NCBI RefSeq assembly: GCF_012935695.1
Contig: NZ_CP052859.1
Span: 3,637,001-3,701,000, forward strand
DNA: 64,000 nt
Direction: 5' to 3'
Source of the DNA: Pseudomonas sp. ADAK18
Lineage (GTDB): Bacteria > Pseudomonadota > Gammaproteobacteria > Pseudomonadales > Pseudomonadaceae
Numbering within the stretch: position 1 is the first letter of the stretch; each line of letters begins with the position of its first letter. This document shows positions 37,895-48,014 of the stretch, piece after piece. The translations under genes and the position numbers were made by a program. The notes beneath the pieces were generated by a model, which worked only from the letters and a program-made list of their open reading frames with translations, ran no database searches and was not told the origin of the DNA.

Positions 37895-39085
37895 ATGACC
37901 GACGCGACCCAGGCGCCACTGCGCCCACTGGCCGATACCTCGCCTTCGGCGATCGTCGCCGGCTTCATTGCCATGATGACCGGCTATACCAGCTCCCTGG
38001 TGCTGATGTTCCAGGCCGGCCAGGCCGCGGGCCTGACCACGGCGCAGATTTCGTCGTGGATCTGGGCGATTTCCATCGGCATGGCGGTATGCAGCATCGG
38101 CCTGTCCCTGCGCTATCGCACGCCGATCACCATCGCCTGGTCCACACCCGGCGCGGCGCTGCTGATCACAAGCCTGGGCGGCGTGAGCTACGGCGAGGCC
38201 ATCGGTGCCTACATCACCTGCGCGGTGCTGGTGACGATCTGCGGGCTCACCGGCAGTTTTGAAAAACTGGTCAAGCGTATCCCGGCGTCCCTGGCGGCGG
38301 CCTTGCTGGCGGGGATTCTGTTCAAGATCGGCAGCGAGATTTTCGTCGCCGCACAACACCGCACAGCGCTGGTGCTGGGGATGTTCTTCACCTACCTGAT
38401 CGTCAAGCGCCTGTCACCGCGCTATGCGGTGTTGGCGGCGCTGCTGATCGGCACCGCCTTGTCCGGCCTGATGGGGTTACTGGATTTCAGTGGCTTCCAC
38501 CTGGAAGTGGCGACACCGGTATGGACCACTCCGCACTTTTCCCTGGCCGCCACCATCAGCATCGGTATTCCACTGTTCGTGGTCGCGATGACCTCACAGA
38601 ACATGCCGGGGGTCGCGGTACTGCGGGCCGATGGCTACAACGTGCCGGCCTCGCCCCTGATCACCGCCACCGGCCTGGCCTCGCTGGTGCTGGCACCGTT
38701 CGGTTCCCACGGTATCAACCTGGCAGCCATCAGCGCAGCGATCTGCACCGGTCCACACGCCCATGAGGACCGTAACAAGCGCTACACCGCGGCGGTCTGG
38801 TGCGGGATTTTCTACGGGATTGCCGGGGTATTTGGCGCCACCTTGGCGGCCTTGTTCGCAGCCCTGCCTAAGGAGTTGGTGCTGTCGATTGCAGCACTGG
38901 CGTTGTTTGGCTCGATCATCAATGGCCTGAGCATTGCCATGAATGAGCCCAAGGAACGGGAAGCAGCGCTGATCACCTTTATGGTTACAGCGTCGGGGTT
39001 GACGTTGTTTTCCATCGGTTCGGCGTTCTGGGGGATTGTTGCGGGGGTGTTGACGCTGGTGATTCTGAATTGGCGCAAGGCCTGA
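37895..39085 (+). CDS. BenE-family benzoate/proton symporter-like transporter
   Basis: A 396-residue inner-membrane protein with about 11-12 hydrophobic segments. The family signatures are GFIAMMTGYTSSLVLMFQAG at the N-terminus, TPITIAWSTPGAALL, and FVVAMTSQNMPGVAVLRADGY. BenE proteins import benzoate with protons, but no benzoate catabolic gene is in the window. The neighbours degrade purines and this family shares its fold with nucleobase transporters, so the substrate is open. The ATG at 37895 has AAGGAA upstream. Confidence 0.88.
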   Translation: MTDATQAPLRPLADTSPSAIVAGFIAMMTGYTSSLVLMFQAGQAAGLTTAQISSWIWAISIGMAVCSIGLSLRYRTPITIAWSTPGAALLITSLGGVSYGEAIGAYITCAVLVTICGLTGSFEKLVKRIPASLAAALLAGILFKIGSEIFVAAQHRTALVLGMFFTYLIVKRLSPRYAVLAALLIGTALSGLMGLLDFSGFHLEVATPVWTTPHFSLAATISIGIPLFVVAMTSQNMPGVAVLRADGYNVPASPLITATGLASLVLAPFGSHGINLAAISAAICTGPHAHEDRNKRYTAAVWCGIFYGIAGVFGATLAALFAALPKELVLSIAALALFGSIINGLSIAMNEPKEREAALITFMVTASGLTLFSIGSAFWGIVAGVLTLVILNWRKA

Positions 39086-39104
39086 CTTTTTAAGACGCCA
39101 TAAC

Positions 39105-39134
39105 GAAAAAGCGACCCGGGCGGGTCGCTTTTTC
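39105..39134. terminator. Bidirectional terminator between BenE-type gene and yggL
   Basis: GAAAAAGCGACCC-GGGC-GGGTCGCTTTTTC: a 7-bp GC stem flanked by A5 and T5, between two convergent genes. Confidence 0.9.
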
Positions 39135-39140
39135 ATGACA

Positions 39141-39485
39141 TCAGGCTACCGGATTGATCGGCTTTTCCGGGTACCAGACGTCCATCAGCGGGCTAGCTTC
39201 AACGCTTTTCAGCTCGCTACGGGCTTTGAGCCAAGCTTCAACAGCAACACGCTGTTCTTCGCTGACCGAGCCACGCTTCTGCAGGCAAACCAGACCGTAG
39301 TCATCGCCGCCCACGTAGCCAAGGCCATTGGCCTCCATCGCTTCTTTCAGGAATGCGTCGAGGAAAGCGTCGATAGCCTTGTCGTCCAAACCTTCGTTGA
39401 AATCCAGGTTCAGCTCGAAGCCCAGCTCTTGAAATTCATCAACGCACAGTTTTTTGCGCAGACGCTGGGAACGGTTAGTCGCCAT
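39141..39485 (-). CDS. YggL family protein (50S ribosome-binding)
   Basis: A 114-residue protein matching the YggL/DUF469 family: RSQRLRKKLCVDEFQELGFELNL at the N-terminus and GGDDYGLVCLQKRGSVSEEQR in the second half. E. coli YggL has been reported to bind the 50S subunit. The ATG at 39485 is preceded by AGGATTGTTCC. It is transcribed divergently from dacB. Confidence 0.9.
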   Translation of the reverse strand: MATNRSQRLRKKLCVDEFQELGFELNLDFNEGLDDKAIDAFLDAFLKEAMEANGLGYVGGDDYGLVCLQKRGSVSEEQRVAVEAWLKARSELKSVEASPLMDVWYPEKPINPVA

Positions 39486-39721
39486 GGAACAATCCTCATA
39501 AGTAATAACGGGCGGCACTTTAGCAGTTTAAGCAGGCCTTTGCCCGACTCTCTGGGACGGGCGGCACTGTGCCAGTAAAAAAATCCGCGATTAGCAGCTA
39601 TCGTTCAGGCACAAGTACCTCACGCTTGGGGCATAATGCCGACACATTCATGACCACTGAGGGATTTTCGTTCATATGCCCTCGCCTTTCCACCCTCCTC
39701 AGCAGTAGGGTTTCATTTCTT

Positions 39722-41182
39722 ATGATCAAATCTTTGCGTCCCTTGTTACTGGCCGGTTTTCTTTTTCCCCTGGCCTTTTCCGTCACCGCCGCCCCGATCA
39801 ATACCACCCTGCCCCCCAAGGTTCAGGAAGCCCTCCAGAAGGCCAAGCTGCAGAACAACGCGCTGTCCCTGGTGATGATTCCCCTCAACGGCCCGGGCAC
39901 ACCCACCGTGTTCAATGCCGATGTGTCGGTCAACCCGGCATCGACCATGAAGCTGGTCACCACCTACGCGGCCCTGGAAATGCTCGGCCCCAACCATCAG
40001 TGGAAAACCGAGTTCTACACCGACGGCACCCTGAGCGGCGGCGTACTGCGCGGCAACCTATACCTCAAGGGCGGCGGCGATCCCAAGCTGAACATGGAAA
40101 AACTCTGGTTACTGATGCGCGACCTGCGGGCCAATGGCGTGCAGCAAGTCACCGGCGACCTGGTGCTGGACCGCAGTTTCTTCGTCCAGCCGCAATTGCC
40201 TGAATTCAATGACGACGGCAACGACGCCAACAAGCCCTTCCTGGTCAAGCCGGATGCCCTGTTGGTCAACCTCAAGGCCTTGCGTTTTGTAGCCCGCAAC
40301 GACTCGGGCAAGGTACTGATTTCGGTGGAGCCACCGATTGCCAGTATTCACATCGACAACCAGGTCAAGGTGATCAACAGCAAACAGTGCACCGGTGACG
40401 TGCGCTACAACCCGGTGACCGCCGCCGATGGCAGTGTCACGGTGACTGTCAACGGGCAATTGGGTGATGGTTGCAGCTCTCAGACCTACCTGTCCTTGCT
40501 CGACCACGCCACCTACACCGCCGGAGCCGTACGGGCGATCTGGAAAGAACTGGGCGGCAGCATCCAGGGCCGTGACATCCAGGCCCCGGTACCCAAGGAC
40601 GCCAAGGTCCTGGCCCGTGCGTTCTCACCGGACCTGGCGGAAATCATCCGCGACATCAACAAATACAGTAACAACACCATGGCCCAGCAATTGTTCCTCA
40701 GCCTCGGCGCGCAATACCGCACCGATGCCGATGGCGACGACGCCAAGGCTGCCCAGCGGGTCGTACGTCAGTTGCTGGCGAAAAAAGGCATCACCGCGCC
40801 ACATCTGGTGATGGAGAACGGTTCCGGATTGTCCCGTGCCGAGCGGGTCAGCGCCCGGGAGATGGCGACCATGCTGCAAGCGGCCTGGAGAAGCCCGTAC
40901 GCGGCGGAGTACATCAGTTCGCTGCCGATCTCCGGGATGGACGGTACCATGCGCAAACGCCTGAAAACCACGGCGTTGCGCGGTGAAGCCCACGTCAAGA
41001 CCGGCACCCTGAACACCGTGCGGGCGATCGCCGGCTTCAGCCGCGATGACAATGGCAACACTTGGGCTGTGGTGGCGATCCTCAACGATCCGAAGCCGTG
41101 GGGCGCCTCGTCGGTGCTGGATCAGGTGCTGCTGGACCTGTATCGCCAGCCGAAGCTGGCCGCGGCTGCGCCGGTTCTGTAA
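39722..41182 (+). CDS. dacB: D-alanyl-D-alanine carboxypeptidase/endopeptidase (PBP4)
   Basis: Periplasmic class C penicillin-binding protein (peptidase S13), 486 residues. It starts with a signal peptide (MIKSLRPLLLAGFLFPLAFSVTA). The three active-site motifs are present: STMK (NPASTMKLVTTY), SNN (NKYSNNTMAQQ) and KTGT (HVKTGTLN). The ATG at 39722 is chosen because it begins the signal peptide; a longer reading would add 51 residues with no such feature. It is monocistronic and followed by a hairpin. Confidence 0.96.
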   Translation: MIKSLRPLLLAGFLFPLAFSVTAAPINTTLPPKVQEALQKAKLQNNALSLVMIPLNGPGTPTVFNADVSVNPASTMKLVTTYAALEMLGPNHQWKTEFYTDGTLSGGVLRGNLYLKGGGDPKLNMEKLWLLMRDLRANGVQQVTGDLVLDRSFFVQPQLPEFNDDGNDANKPFLVKPDALLVNLKALRFVARNDSGKVLISVEPPIASIHIDNQVKVINSKQCTGDVRYNPVTAADGSVTVTVNGQLGDGCSSQTYLSLLDHATYTAGAVRAIWKELGGSIQGRDIQAPVPKDAKVLARAFSPDLAEIIRDINKYSNNTMAQQLFLSLGAQYRTDADGDDAKAAQRVVRQLLAKKGITAPHLVMENGSGLSRAERVSAREMATMLQAAWRSPYAAEYISSLPISGMDGTMRKRLKTTALRGEAHVKTGTLNTVRAIAGFSRDDNGNTWAVVAILNDPKPWGASSVLDQVLLDLYRQPKLAAAAPVL

Positions 41183-41187
41183 ATCCC

Positions 41188-41222
41188 ACAGCCTTGCAGG
41201 GGCCCGGCTCCTGCAAGGCTGT
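41188..41222. terminator. Hairpin between convergent dacB and diguanylate cyclase genes
   Basis: 13-bp perfect stem (ACAGCCTTGCAGG with complement) around a GC-rich 9-base loop. There is no clear T run, so termination strength is uncertain. Confidence 0.55.
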
Positions 41223-41224
41223 CA

Positions 41225-43624
41225 TCAAGCCGACAACCGCTCCACCTCGACTCGATCCCTGCCCGTCTGCTTGGCCGCGTACACCCCCGAGTCCGCGCGC
41301 AACAACAAACTGTCTACGCCCTCATCGACCCGCCAACTGGCAACCCCGAAGCTGGCTGTCACGGTACCCACGCGCTCCATTGGCGCGCTGCGCAACGCTT
41401 GCCACAACTCCAGCGCCAGGCTGTAGGCTTGGGCGCCATCGGTGTGAGGGCACAGCACCATGAACTCCTCGCCTCCCAGGCGGCAGAACACATCAGTACG
41501 ACGCAAGCGCTGGCTGATCCGTCGACACAACTCTCGCAACACGCCATCGCCCACGGCGTGCCCATGCTGGTCATTGATGCGCTTGAAGTGATCAATATCG
41601 AACATGATCACCGCCAACGCTCCCGAAGTACGCTTGACCCTGATCATCTCGGTCCGTAGGCGGTCCTGGAAGTAGCGCCGGTTATAAATGCCCGTCAGGG
41701 AGTCAGTGATGGACAGAGCCCGAAGCTCTTCCTCAACCCGCTTCAGGTCGGAAATATCGGATACATAGCCATGCCACAACGTACCGCCGCCCGATAGCTC
41801 TTCCGGGGTAGCTTCGCCACGGACCCAGCGCAGGCCCCGTTGAGGCAATTGCACGCGGTACTCTTCACGCCAGTGACTCAATTGCAGCGCTGACAAGCGG
41901 ATAGACGCGCGGACCCGTTCGGCGTCCTGAGGATGAATGCGCTCAAAGACTTGTTTCGCATCCAACTGCAACAACCCAGGCTCGATTTCGTAGATGTCCC
42001 GAATGCCATCACTGGCATAGATAAATCGCCAATTATCCCCGGGCTCCAGGGTGAATTGAAAGATGCCGCCGGGAACATGGGCGCTGAGCTTTTTCAGCAG
42101 GCGATCCCGCGCTGCCAGCGCCTCATAGGCACGTTTTTGCTCAGTGACATCCAGGCAGATCGCCAAGTGGCCAATCCACAGACCATGGTCATCCAGCAAG
42201 GTCGTCGCCAGCATATTCACCGTCAACTGGCTGCCATCCTTGCGTACCAGCGTCCACTCACGGGCCTCATGCACATTGTCACCGCTTTCCACCAGCATCG
42301 CCTGATTCGGCGCAATGGGTTTACCGAGCGCCAGGCTCAACTGCGCGGCCCGGGCATCAAGCTCGGGGGCCAGGTGCAGGCTTGCGAGGGTCAGATGGCC
42401 CACCGCCTGATCGGCCTCAAAGCCCAACATCTGCTCAGCCCCGGCATTGAAGGTATTGATGACCCCGCGCAAGTCAGTGGCAATGATCGCTACCTGCGTT
42501 GCCGCGTTCAGCACACTGCGCAATTGGCCGTGGGCGCCGCGCAACTCCTGCTCCCGTTGGTGCAACTGGCCAGTGCGTTGTTCCACCAGCTTCAGTGCTC
42601 GCTGGCGCTGGCTGACCAGTACGTAAAGCAAGGCACTGAGCAACACGCTAAGCAGGCTACCCATGCTCAGGATGCCGATCACCGAAGAGTGATTGACCTT
42701 CTCGAATACCTGGCTGGGGCGCAGCGTCAAGGCATAGACGTGATCGCCCAAGGTCAACCGGCGTGTCGCCTCCAGGCTGCTGTGGGCCAAGGCGCTGCTG
42801 GATTCGTAGAGCACGCGTTGCTGCGTATCGGAGGTGTCGACAATCTGCACCACCAGGTTGTCCCGGTCCGGCTTAGGCAAACCGTCGGCCACCAGCTGGC
42901 GCATGCTGATCACGGCCATCACGTAACCGTATGGCTCGCTTTGGGGCGTTTGCGCAGTAGCCGCGTGACTGACCGGCGCCACCAGCAAGACGCCCATGGC
43001 ATAGGCCGGCTCCACGCCCACCAATTGCATAGGTTGAGAAACCGCCATTGTTCCTGTTTTTTGTGCCCGCGCAAGCGTCGAGCGACGCAGAGGCTGGGCC
43101 AACAGATCAAACCCCAGAGGTGACCCAAGGATGCTTTGAGTCTGGCTGTACAGCACCGGCACATATTCATCGCGCTCGGCCGCTGGCGCCAATTCACCCG
43201 CCTCATTCAATTCACGAATGGCAAACGGAAAACCGCGCTGACGGGTCGCCTGCTGTTCAAACTCCTTGCGTTGATCACGAAAAATTCGCGGCGCCCAGGC
43301 ATAGGCCCGGGTACGCAGCAGCAAGGGCTGTGCAAAACCATCGAATTCTTTGTGGGAAACCATGTGAGAGTTGACGAAAAAACGCCGCAGGCTACCCAGG
43401 CGTTGTTCCTGATCTTCAAAGCGCTCCTGAAGACGGCTGTAGCGTTCGTTGACCAACAACTGAAACCGCTGGCGAACCTGCTGTTGATAGAGATCGGACG
43501 CCGCCCACGCGACGATGACCGTCAGCGCCACGCCTGCCAGAAAGACCGCCAATGCCACGAGCCACGCCGACGCCTGCTCATTGATAAAGCCAAGGATTTT
43601 CGGGCGCACGGCATGCAGCGACAT
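41225..43624 (-). CDS. CHASE-PAS-PAS-GGDEF membrane diguanylate cyclase
   Basis: A 799-residue membrane sensor. It has a transmembrane helix at about residues 20-45, a periplasmic CHASE domain with the AYAWAPRIF motif, a second helix at about 310-335, a coiled segment, two PAS domains (LRGVINTFNAGAEQMLGFEADQ; then a PAS_3-type domain) and a C-terminal GGDEF domain. The active site is an intact GGEEF (RLGGEEFMVL). An RxxD inhibitory site (RRTD) lies five residues upstream, so it is expected to be an active, product-inhibited cyclase. The periplasmic signal is unknown. ATG 43624 is preferred to GTG 43633. Confidence 0.93.
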   Translation of the reverse strand: MSLHAVRPKILGFINEQASAWLVALAVFLAGVALTVIVAWAASDLYQQQVRQRFQLLVNERYSRLQERFEDQEQRLGSLRRFFVNSHMVSHKEFDGFAQPLLLRTRAYAWAPRIFRDQRKEFEQQATRQRGFPFAIRELNEAGELAPAAERDEYVPVLYSQTQSILGSPLGFDLLAQPLRRSTLARAQKTGTMAVSQPMQLVGVEPAYAMGVLLVAPVSHAATAQTPQSEPYGYVMAVISMRQLVADGLPKPDRDNLVVQIVDTSDTQQRVLYESSSALAHSSLEATRRLTLGDHVYALTLRPSQVFEKVNHSSVIGILSMGSLLSVLLSALLYVLVSQRQRALKLVEQRTGQLHQREQELRGAHGQLRSVLNAATQVAIIATDLRGVINTFNAGAEQMLGFEADQAVGHLTLASLHLAPELDARAAQLSLALGKPIAPNQAMLVESGDNVHEAREWTLVRKDGSQLTVNMLATTLLDDHGLWIGHLAICLDVTEQKRAYEALAARDRLLKKLSAHVPGGIFQFTLEPGDNWRFIYASDGIRDIYEIEPGLLQLDAKQVFERIHPQDAERVRASIRLSALQLSHWREEYRVQLPQRGLRWVRGEATPEELSGGGTLWHGYVSDISDLKRVEEELRALSITDSLTGIYNRRYFQDRLRTEMIRVKRTSGALAVIMFDIDHFKRINDQHGHAVGDGVLRELCRRISQRLRRTDVFCRLGGEEFMVLCPHTDGAQAYSLALELWQALRSAPMERVGTVTASFGVASWRVDEGVDSLLLRADSGVYAAKQTGRDRVEVERLSA

Positions 43625-43710
43625 AGGCAACACTCAAAGCGCCAGTGTGCCGGGACGTCACTTTGGCTGGACCCTAAGTTATAGCCACAGGGGTTGAGTT
43701 TGACCAGCGC

Positions 43711-43750
43711 AAAAAAGCCGCGAGCCTGGAATACTCCAGGCTCGCGGCTT
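43711..43750 (-). terminator. Intrinsic terminator of rlmKL
   Basis: 14-bp perfect stem (GCCGCGAGCCTGGA with complement), 4-base loop, and six T on the minus strand, starting 14 bases after the rlmKL stop. Confidence 0.9.
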
Positions 43751-43763
43751 CAAAGGGTGCAGA

Positions 43764-46028
43764 TCAGCGTGCGGTGATTTTCCAGGCCCGATGGATCTTG
43801 GCGTTGCGCGCAAAATCCGGGTCGATGGTTTTATCGCTGATTTCTTCAACCGCATAACGCTGGCTGAGGTTGTCTTCCAGCTGGAACTTGCGGAAGTTAT
43901 TGGAGAAGTACAACACACCGCCCGGTGCCAGACGGGCCATAGCCAGGTCAAGCAACTGCACGTGGTCACGCTGCACGTCGAAGATGCCTTCCATGCGCTT
44001 GGAGTTGGAGAAAGTCGGCGGGTCGATGAAGATCATGTCGAACTCATCACGACTGGCTTCCAGCCATGCCATCACGTCACCCTGCTCCAGACGGTTCTTG
44101 TCCGAGAAGCCGTTGAGGGAGAAGTTGCGGCGTGCCCAATCCAGGTAGGTTTTCGACAAGTCGACACTGGTGGTACTACGCGCGCCGCCCTTGGCTGCGT
44201 GCACACTGGCAGTGGCGGTGTAGCAATACAGATTGAGGAAGCGCTTGCCGGCCGCTTCTTTCTGAATGCGCAAGCGCATTGGCCGGTGATCGAGGAACAG
44301 ACCGGTATCCAGGTAATCCGTCAGGTTGACCAGCAACTTCACGCCGCCTTCGCTGACCTCGGTGAACTTGCCCTGGGCGCTCTGACGCTCGTACTGCTTG
44401 GTGCCGCTCTGACGCTCGCGGCGCTTGACCACCACGCGGCTCTTGTCGATGTTCAACGCCTGGGGAATCGCGGCCAGCGCATCGAACATGCGCGCCGAGG
44501 CTTTTTCCGGATCGATGGATTTCGGTGCGGCGTACTCCTGAACGTGGACCCAATCGTGGTACAGATCGATGGCCATGGAGTATTCCGGCATGTCGGCATC
44601 GTAGACGCGGTAGCAATCAACGCCTTCACGCTTGGCCCACTTGCCCAGCAGCTTCAGGTTTTTCTGCAACCGGTTGGCGAACATCTGCCCGCCTTCGCTC
44701 AAGCGCGCCTGCTCGACCACCGGAGCCGGTGCCGGTTTGATCGGGTTGCCGTTCTTGTTGTACTGACGCTCTTGCGGCTCGGTCGGCGCCTGGTCGTAAA
44801 CGGCCTGCTCACGTTCCGCCTGACGCTGCTCAGGGGTACGGCGCTCGCCCGTCACGAACTGATCCGGCGTGACCTTGATCAGCAGCAACTTGCACGGCAA
44901 GGCGCCGTTCCAGAACGAATACTGTTTGTGACTGCGGATGCCCATGCGCTTGCCGAGATCCGGGGCACCGGTGAATACCGCCGCTTCCCAACCCAGGCAA
45001 GCCTGACGCAGGCGCTCGCCGAGATTCTGGTAGAGGTACAACAGACTGGCTTCATCACCCAGGCGCTCGCCGTAAGGTGGGTTGCAGATCACCAAGCCTT
45101 TCTGGTTCTGGTCCGGGCGCGGTTCGAAGGTGCCGACTTCGCCCTGATACACCTTGATCCAATGGCTCAGGCCAGCACGCTCGATGTTATTGCGAGCCGG
45201 CTGAATCAACCGTGGATCGGCCTCATAACCACGAACCCACAACGGCGGCTTGGCCATACCGATGGCGGCACGTTCGCTGGCCTCAGTGTGAAGTTTCTTC
45301 CACAGGGCCGGAACGTGGCCCAACCAAGCGGTGAAGCCCCACTGCTCGCGGTTGAGGTTGGGGGCCATGTCGGCGGCGATCATCGCGCCTTCCACCAGGA
45401 AGGTACCGACGCCACACATTGGGTCCGTCAACGCGCCGCCTTCAGCGGCGATACGCGGCCAGCCGGAGCGAATCAGGATCGCCGCCGCCAGGTTTTCCTT
45501 GAGTGGCGCGGCGCCCTGCTGCAGGCGATAACCACGCTGGTGCAGGCTGTGGCCGGAGAGGTCGAGGGACAGGATCGCTTCGCCACGGTCCAGGCGCAGA
45601 TGAATGCGCAGGTCCGGGTTGATCTTGTCGATGGACGGGCGTTCGCCGGTCGGGGTGCGCAGTTTGTCGACAATCGCATCCTTGACCTTCAGCGCGCCGA
45701 AGTGGGTGTTGTCGATACCCGAACCGTGGCCACTGAACTCCACCGCCAGGGTGCCGTCGGCAACCATGTGGTCTGCCCACTCGATGTCCAGCACGCCGTG
45801 GTAGAGGTCTTCGGCGTCCTTCATCGGGAAGCGCTTAAGCACCAGCAACACACGGTTGGCCAGACGGGACCAGAGGCACAGGCGGTAGGCGGTTTCCATG
45901 TCGGCCATGCCGCGCACGGCCGAGGTGTGCTCGCGTGCTTCCTCAAGGCCAAGCCCGACGGCTTCCTCGATCAGCAAGCCTTCGAGGCCCTTGGGGCAAG
46001 TGAGGAAGAGTTCGTAACGATCCGACAT
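43764..46028 (-). CDS. rlmL: Bifunctional 23S rRNA methyltransferase RlmKL
   Basis: Methylates G2445 (RlmL part) and G2069 (RlmK part) of 23S rRNA. The 754-residue length equals the fused form. It has an N-terminal THUMP domain, a first methyltransferase domain with LTDPMCGVGTFLVEGAMIA and ICNPPYGERLG, and a second with FLNLYCYTATASVHAAKGGA and FDMIFIDPPTFSNSK. The ATG at 46028 (MSDRYELFLTCPKGLEG) matches the family start. Confidence 0.96.
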   Translation of the reverse strand: MSDRYELFLTCPKGLEGLLIEEAVGLGLEEAREHTSAVRGMADMETAYRLCLWSRLANRVLLVLKRFPMKDAEDLYHGVLDIEWADHMVADGTLAVEFSGHGSGIDNTHFGALKVKDAIVDKLRTPTGERPSIDKINPDLRIHLRLDRGEAILSLDLSGHSLHQRGYRLQQGAAPLKENLAAAILIRSGWPRIAAEGGALTDPMCGVGTFLVEGAMIAADMAPNLNREQWGFTAWLGHVPALWKKLHTEASERAAIGMAKPPLWVRGYEADPRLIQPARNNIERAGLSHWIKVYQGEVGTFEPRPDQNQKGLVICNPPYGERLGDEASLLYLYQNLGERLRQACLGWEAAVFTGAPDLGKRMGIRSHKQYSFWNGALPCKLLLIKVTPDQFVTGERRTPEQRQAEREQAVYDQAPTEPQERQYNKNGNPIKPAPAPVVEQARLSEGGQMFANRLQKNLKLLGKWAKREGVDCYRVYDADMPEYSMAIDLYHDWVHVQEYAAPKSIDPEKASARMFDALAAIPQALNIDKSRVVVKRRERQSGTKQYERQSAQGKFTEVSEGGVKLLVNLTDYLDTGLFLDHRPMRLRIQKEAAGKRFLNLYCYTATASVHAAKGGARSTTSVDLSKTYLDWARRNFSLNGFSDKNRLEQGDVMAWLEASRDEFDMIFIDPPTFSNSKRMEGIFDVQRDHVQLLDLAMARLAPGGVLYFSNNFRKFQLEDNLSQRYAVEEISDKTIDPDFARNAKIHRAWKITAR

Positions 46029-46558
46029 GGGAATTCCAGGCTTTTCAGCAATAAGTGAACGGACGACGCATCGCCGGTTCGGTTTTCAATCAAGCGCTTT
46101 TCTTGAAGAGCGCTCGTGTGGCACGAATGTGCCGTCCCACCCCGGCTGCCGGCCCTTTGAGCCTTTGTTGACGGGGCAGATCGTGTATTTGATGCAACAA
46201 AAAGAAATATTCCGACCCTTCGTCGAATAATAACCGACTGCAACGGGCGGGCATTCTCACTAAAGGATTAAACCCATCCTCTTTGCAGGGCACATCATAG
46301 CTGGCTTTGCCTAATAAAAGGGGCGAAAAGCCACCCCAGCTTATGGCTATACCAGCATTATCGTTACGTCCTTATGACAAAACGATCATTGAATCCATGT
46401 GACCTATTGGTTAGAACTCAATACAGGTTGGCGTCGTAACGGCGCCGACACCGTGCTCGCCACGCCGGCAGCGAGCGCACCAACGGCAGAAAAACTCTGC
46501 CCGGCCTCGGACGGGGCCGAAGGATATCAAGACAGTCAACAAGTGAGGGAAACACCCT
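46029..46558. other. Intergenic region before rmf, with a structured leader
   Basis: 530 bases between the divergent rlmKL and rmf. The part near rmf can form GTTGGCG/CGCCGAC (about 46427-46449) and CGGCC/GGCCG (about 46502-46519) hairpins, consistent with a long structured rmf leader. The A/T-rich part at about 46185-46400 probably carries promoters. No convincing gene was found. Confidence 0.5.
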
Positions 46559-46774
46559 ATGAGAAGACTTAAGCGTGATCCGTTGGAAAGAGCATTTTTA
46601 CGCGGATATCAATATGGCGTTCATGGCAAATCCCGTGAGCTTTGCCCATTTACTCTACCGTCGGTACGCCAAGCCTGGATCAACGGCTGGCGAGAAGGAC
46701 GCGGCGACAACTGGGACGGTATGACTGGCACTGCGGGAATCCACAGACTCAACGAACTTCACGCCGTCGGCTAA
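46559..46774 (+). CDS. rmf: Ribosome modulation factor
   Basis: A 71-residue basic protein that dimerises 70S ribosomes into inactive 100S particles in stationary phase. The signature RRLKRDPLERAFLRGYQYGV ... WINGWREGRGDNWDGMTG is unmistakable. It is slightly longer than the 55-residue E. coli form, as in other pseudomonads. A ribosome binding site GAGGGA precedes the ATG at 46559. A strong terminator follows. Confidence 0.96.
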   Translation: MRRLKRDPLERAFLRGYQYGVHGKSRELCPFTLPSVRQAWINGWREGRGDNWDGMTGTAGIHRLNELHAVG

Positions 46775-46859
46775 TCAAGGGCATTTAATTCCGACACCAT
46801 CACGAATACGTAACGACTTAACCACGCACGCCCCATCCGGGCGGCGGGCTTCGGCCCAG

Positions 46860-46884
46860 GGGCTCCTTCGAGGAGCCCTTTTTT
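46860..46884 (+). terminator. Intrinsic terminator after rmf
   Basis: GGGCTCCT-TCG-AGGAGCCC followed by six T, 86 bases after the rmf stop and 14 bases before the end of convergent pyrD. Confidence 0.92.
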
Positions 46885-46897
46885 ATGCCCTCTTTAT

Positions 46898-47923
46898 TCA
46901 GCCTCTCGGCAACGCGGCAATCGCATCCACCGACTGGCGAATCAACGCCGGGCCCTTGTAGATAAAACCGGAATACAACTGCACCAGGCTCGCACCGGCG
47001 GCGATTTTCTCGGCGGCGTGCCTACCTTCGGTGATACCGCCCACGGCAATGATCGGCAGGCGCCCTGCTAACTCGGCGGCCAGGACCTTGACGATATGGG
47101 TACTCTGGTCACGTACCGGGGCCCCGGACAGGCCACCGGCCTCGTCACCATAGGCCAGGCCTTCGACGCCGACACGGCTCAGGGTGGTATTGGTGGCAAT
47201 CACCGCATCCATTCCCGAGTCCACCAACGCTTGTGCCACCAATACGGTTTCTTCATCACTCATGTCCGGGGCAATCTTGATCGCCAACGGAACGCGCTTG
47301 CAATGACGCACGGCCAGGTCTTCCTGGCGCTGGCGCAAGGCTTCCAGCAGTTTTTTGAGGGAATCACCAAACTGCAAGCTGCGCAAACCCGGTGTATTGG
47401 GCGAGCTGACGTTGACCGTGACGTAACTGGCGTGGGCGTAGACCTTGTCCAGGCAAATCAGGTAGTCATCCACGGCACGCTCCACCGGCGTGTCGAAGTT
47501 CTTGCCGATATTGATCCCCAGGATGCCCTTGTACTTCGCCGCTTGAACCCGCGACAACAGGTGGTCGACCCCCAGGTTATTGAAGCCCATGCGATTGATG
47601 ATCGCCTCGGCTTCCGGCAAGCGGAAAATGCGTGGCTTTGGATTGCCGGGTTGCGGTCGAGGCGTGACGGTGCCGATTTCGACAAAGCCGAAACCCAGCT
47701 GCGCAAAGCCGTCGATAGCCGCACCGTTCTTGTCCAAACCGGCGGCCAGTCCTACGGGATTGGGAAAGTCGAGCCCCATCACCGACACCGGCATCTTGGC
47801 CGGAGCCTTGCACACCAGGCCATTGAGCCCCAGGCGGCCACCTGCGCCGATCAGGTCCAGGGACAGATCGTGGGAGGTTTCCGGGGAGAGTTTGAACAAC
47901 AGCTGGCGGGCCAGGGTATACAT
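46898..47923 (-). CDS. pyrD: Dihydroorotate dehydrogenase (quinone), class 2
   Basis: Membrane-associated flavoenzyme of pyrimidine synthesis that passes electrons to quinone. The 341-residue protein has the class 2 N-terminal helix ([22 protein letters not shown]), the FMN-binding [20 protein letters not shown], the catalytic serine region [15 protein letters not shown], and the C-terminal [19 protein letters not shown]. Length and motifs match the family. Confidence 0.97.
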   Translation of the reverse strand: MYTLARQLLFKLSPETSHDLSLDLIGAGGRLGLNGLVCKAPAKMPVSVMGLDFPNPVGLAAGLDKNGAAIDGFAQLGFGFVEIGTVTPRPQPGNPKPRIFRLPEAEAIINRMGFNNLGVDHLLSRVQAAKYKGILGINIGKNFDTPVERAVDDYLICLDKVYAHASYVTVNVSSPNTPGLRSLQFGDSLKKLLEALRQRQEDLAVRHCKRVPLAIKIAPDMSDEETVLVAQALVDSGMDAVIATNTTLSRVGVEGLAYGDEAGGLSGAPVRDQSTHIVKVLAAELAGRLPIIAVGGITEGRHAAEKIAAGASLVQLYSGFIYKGPALIRQSVDAIAALPRG

Positions 47924-48014
47924 GGGCGGGCTTGACTCGGGTGGCGGCGAAAAGTGGCCGGGATTATAGCCGGGTGAAGGGGTCCAGGCGAAGCACGGCG
48001 CACAGACAATCCGA

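Noticed and set aside
43791..46058. 755-codon open frame on the plus strand
   Set aside because: It mirrors rlmKL on the other strand and has no recognisable domain.
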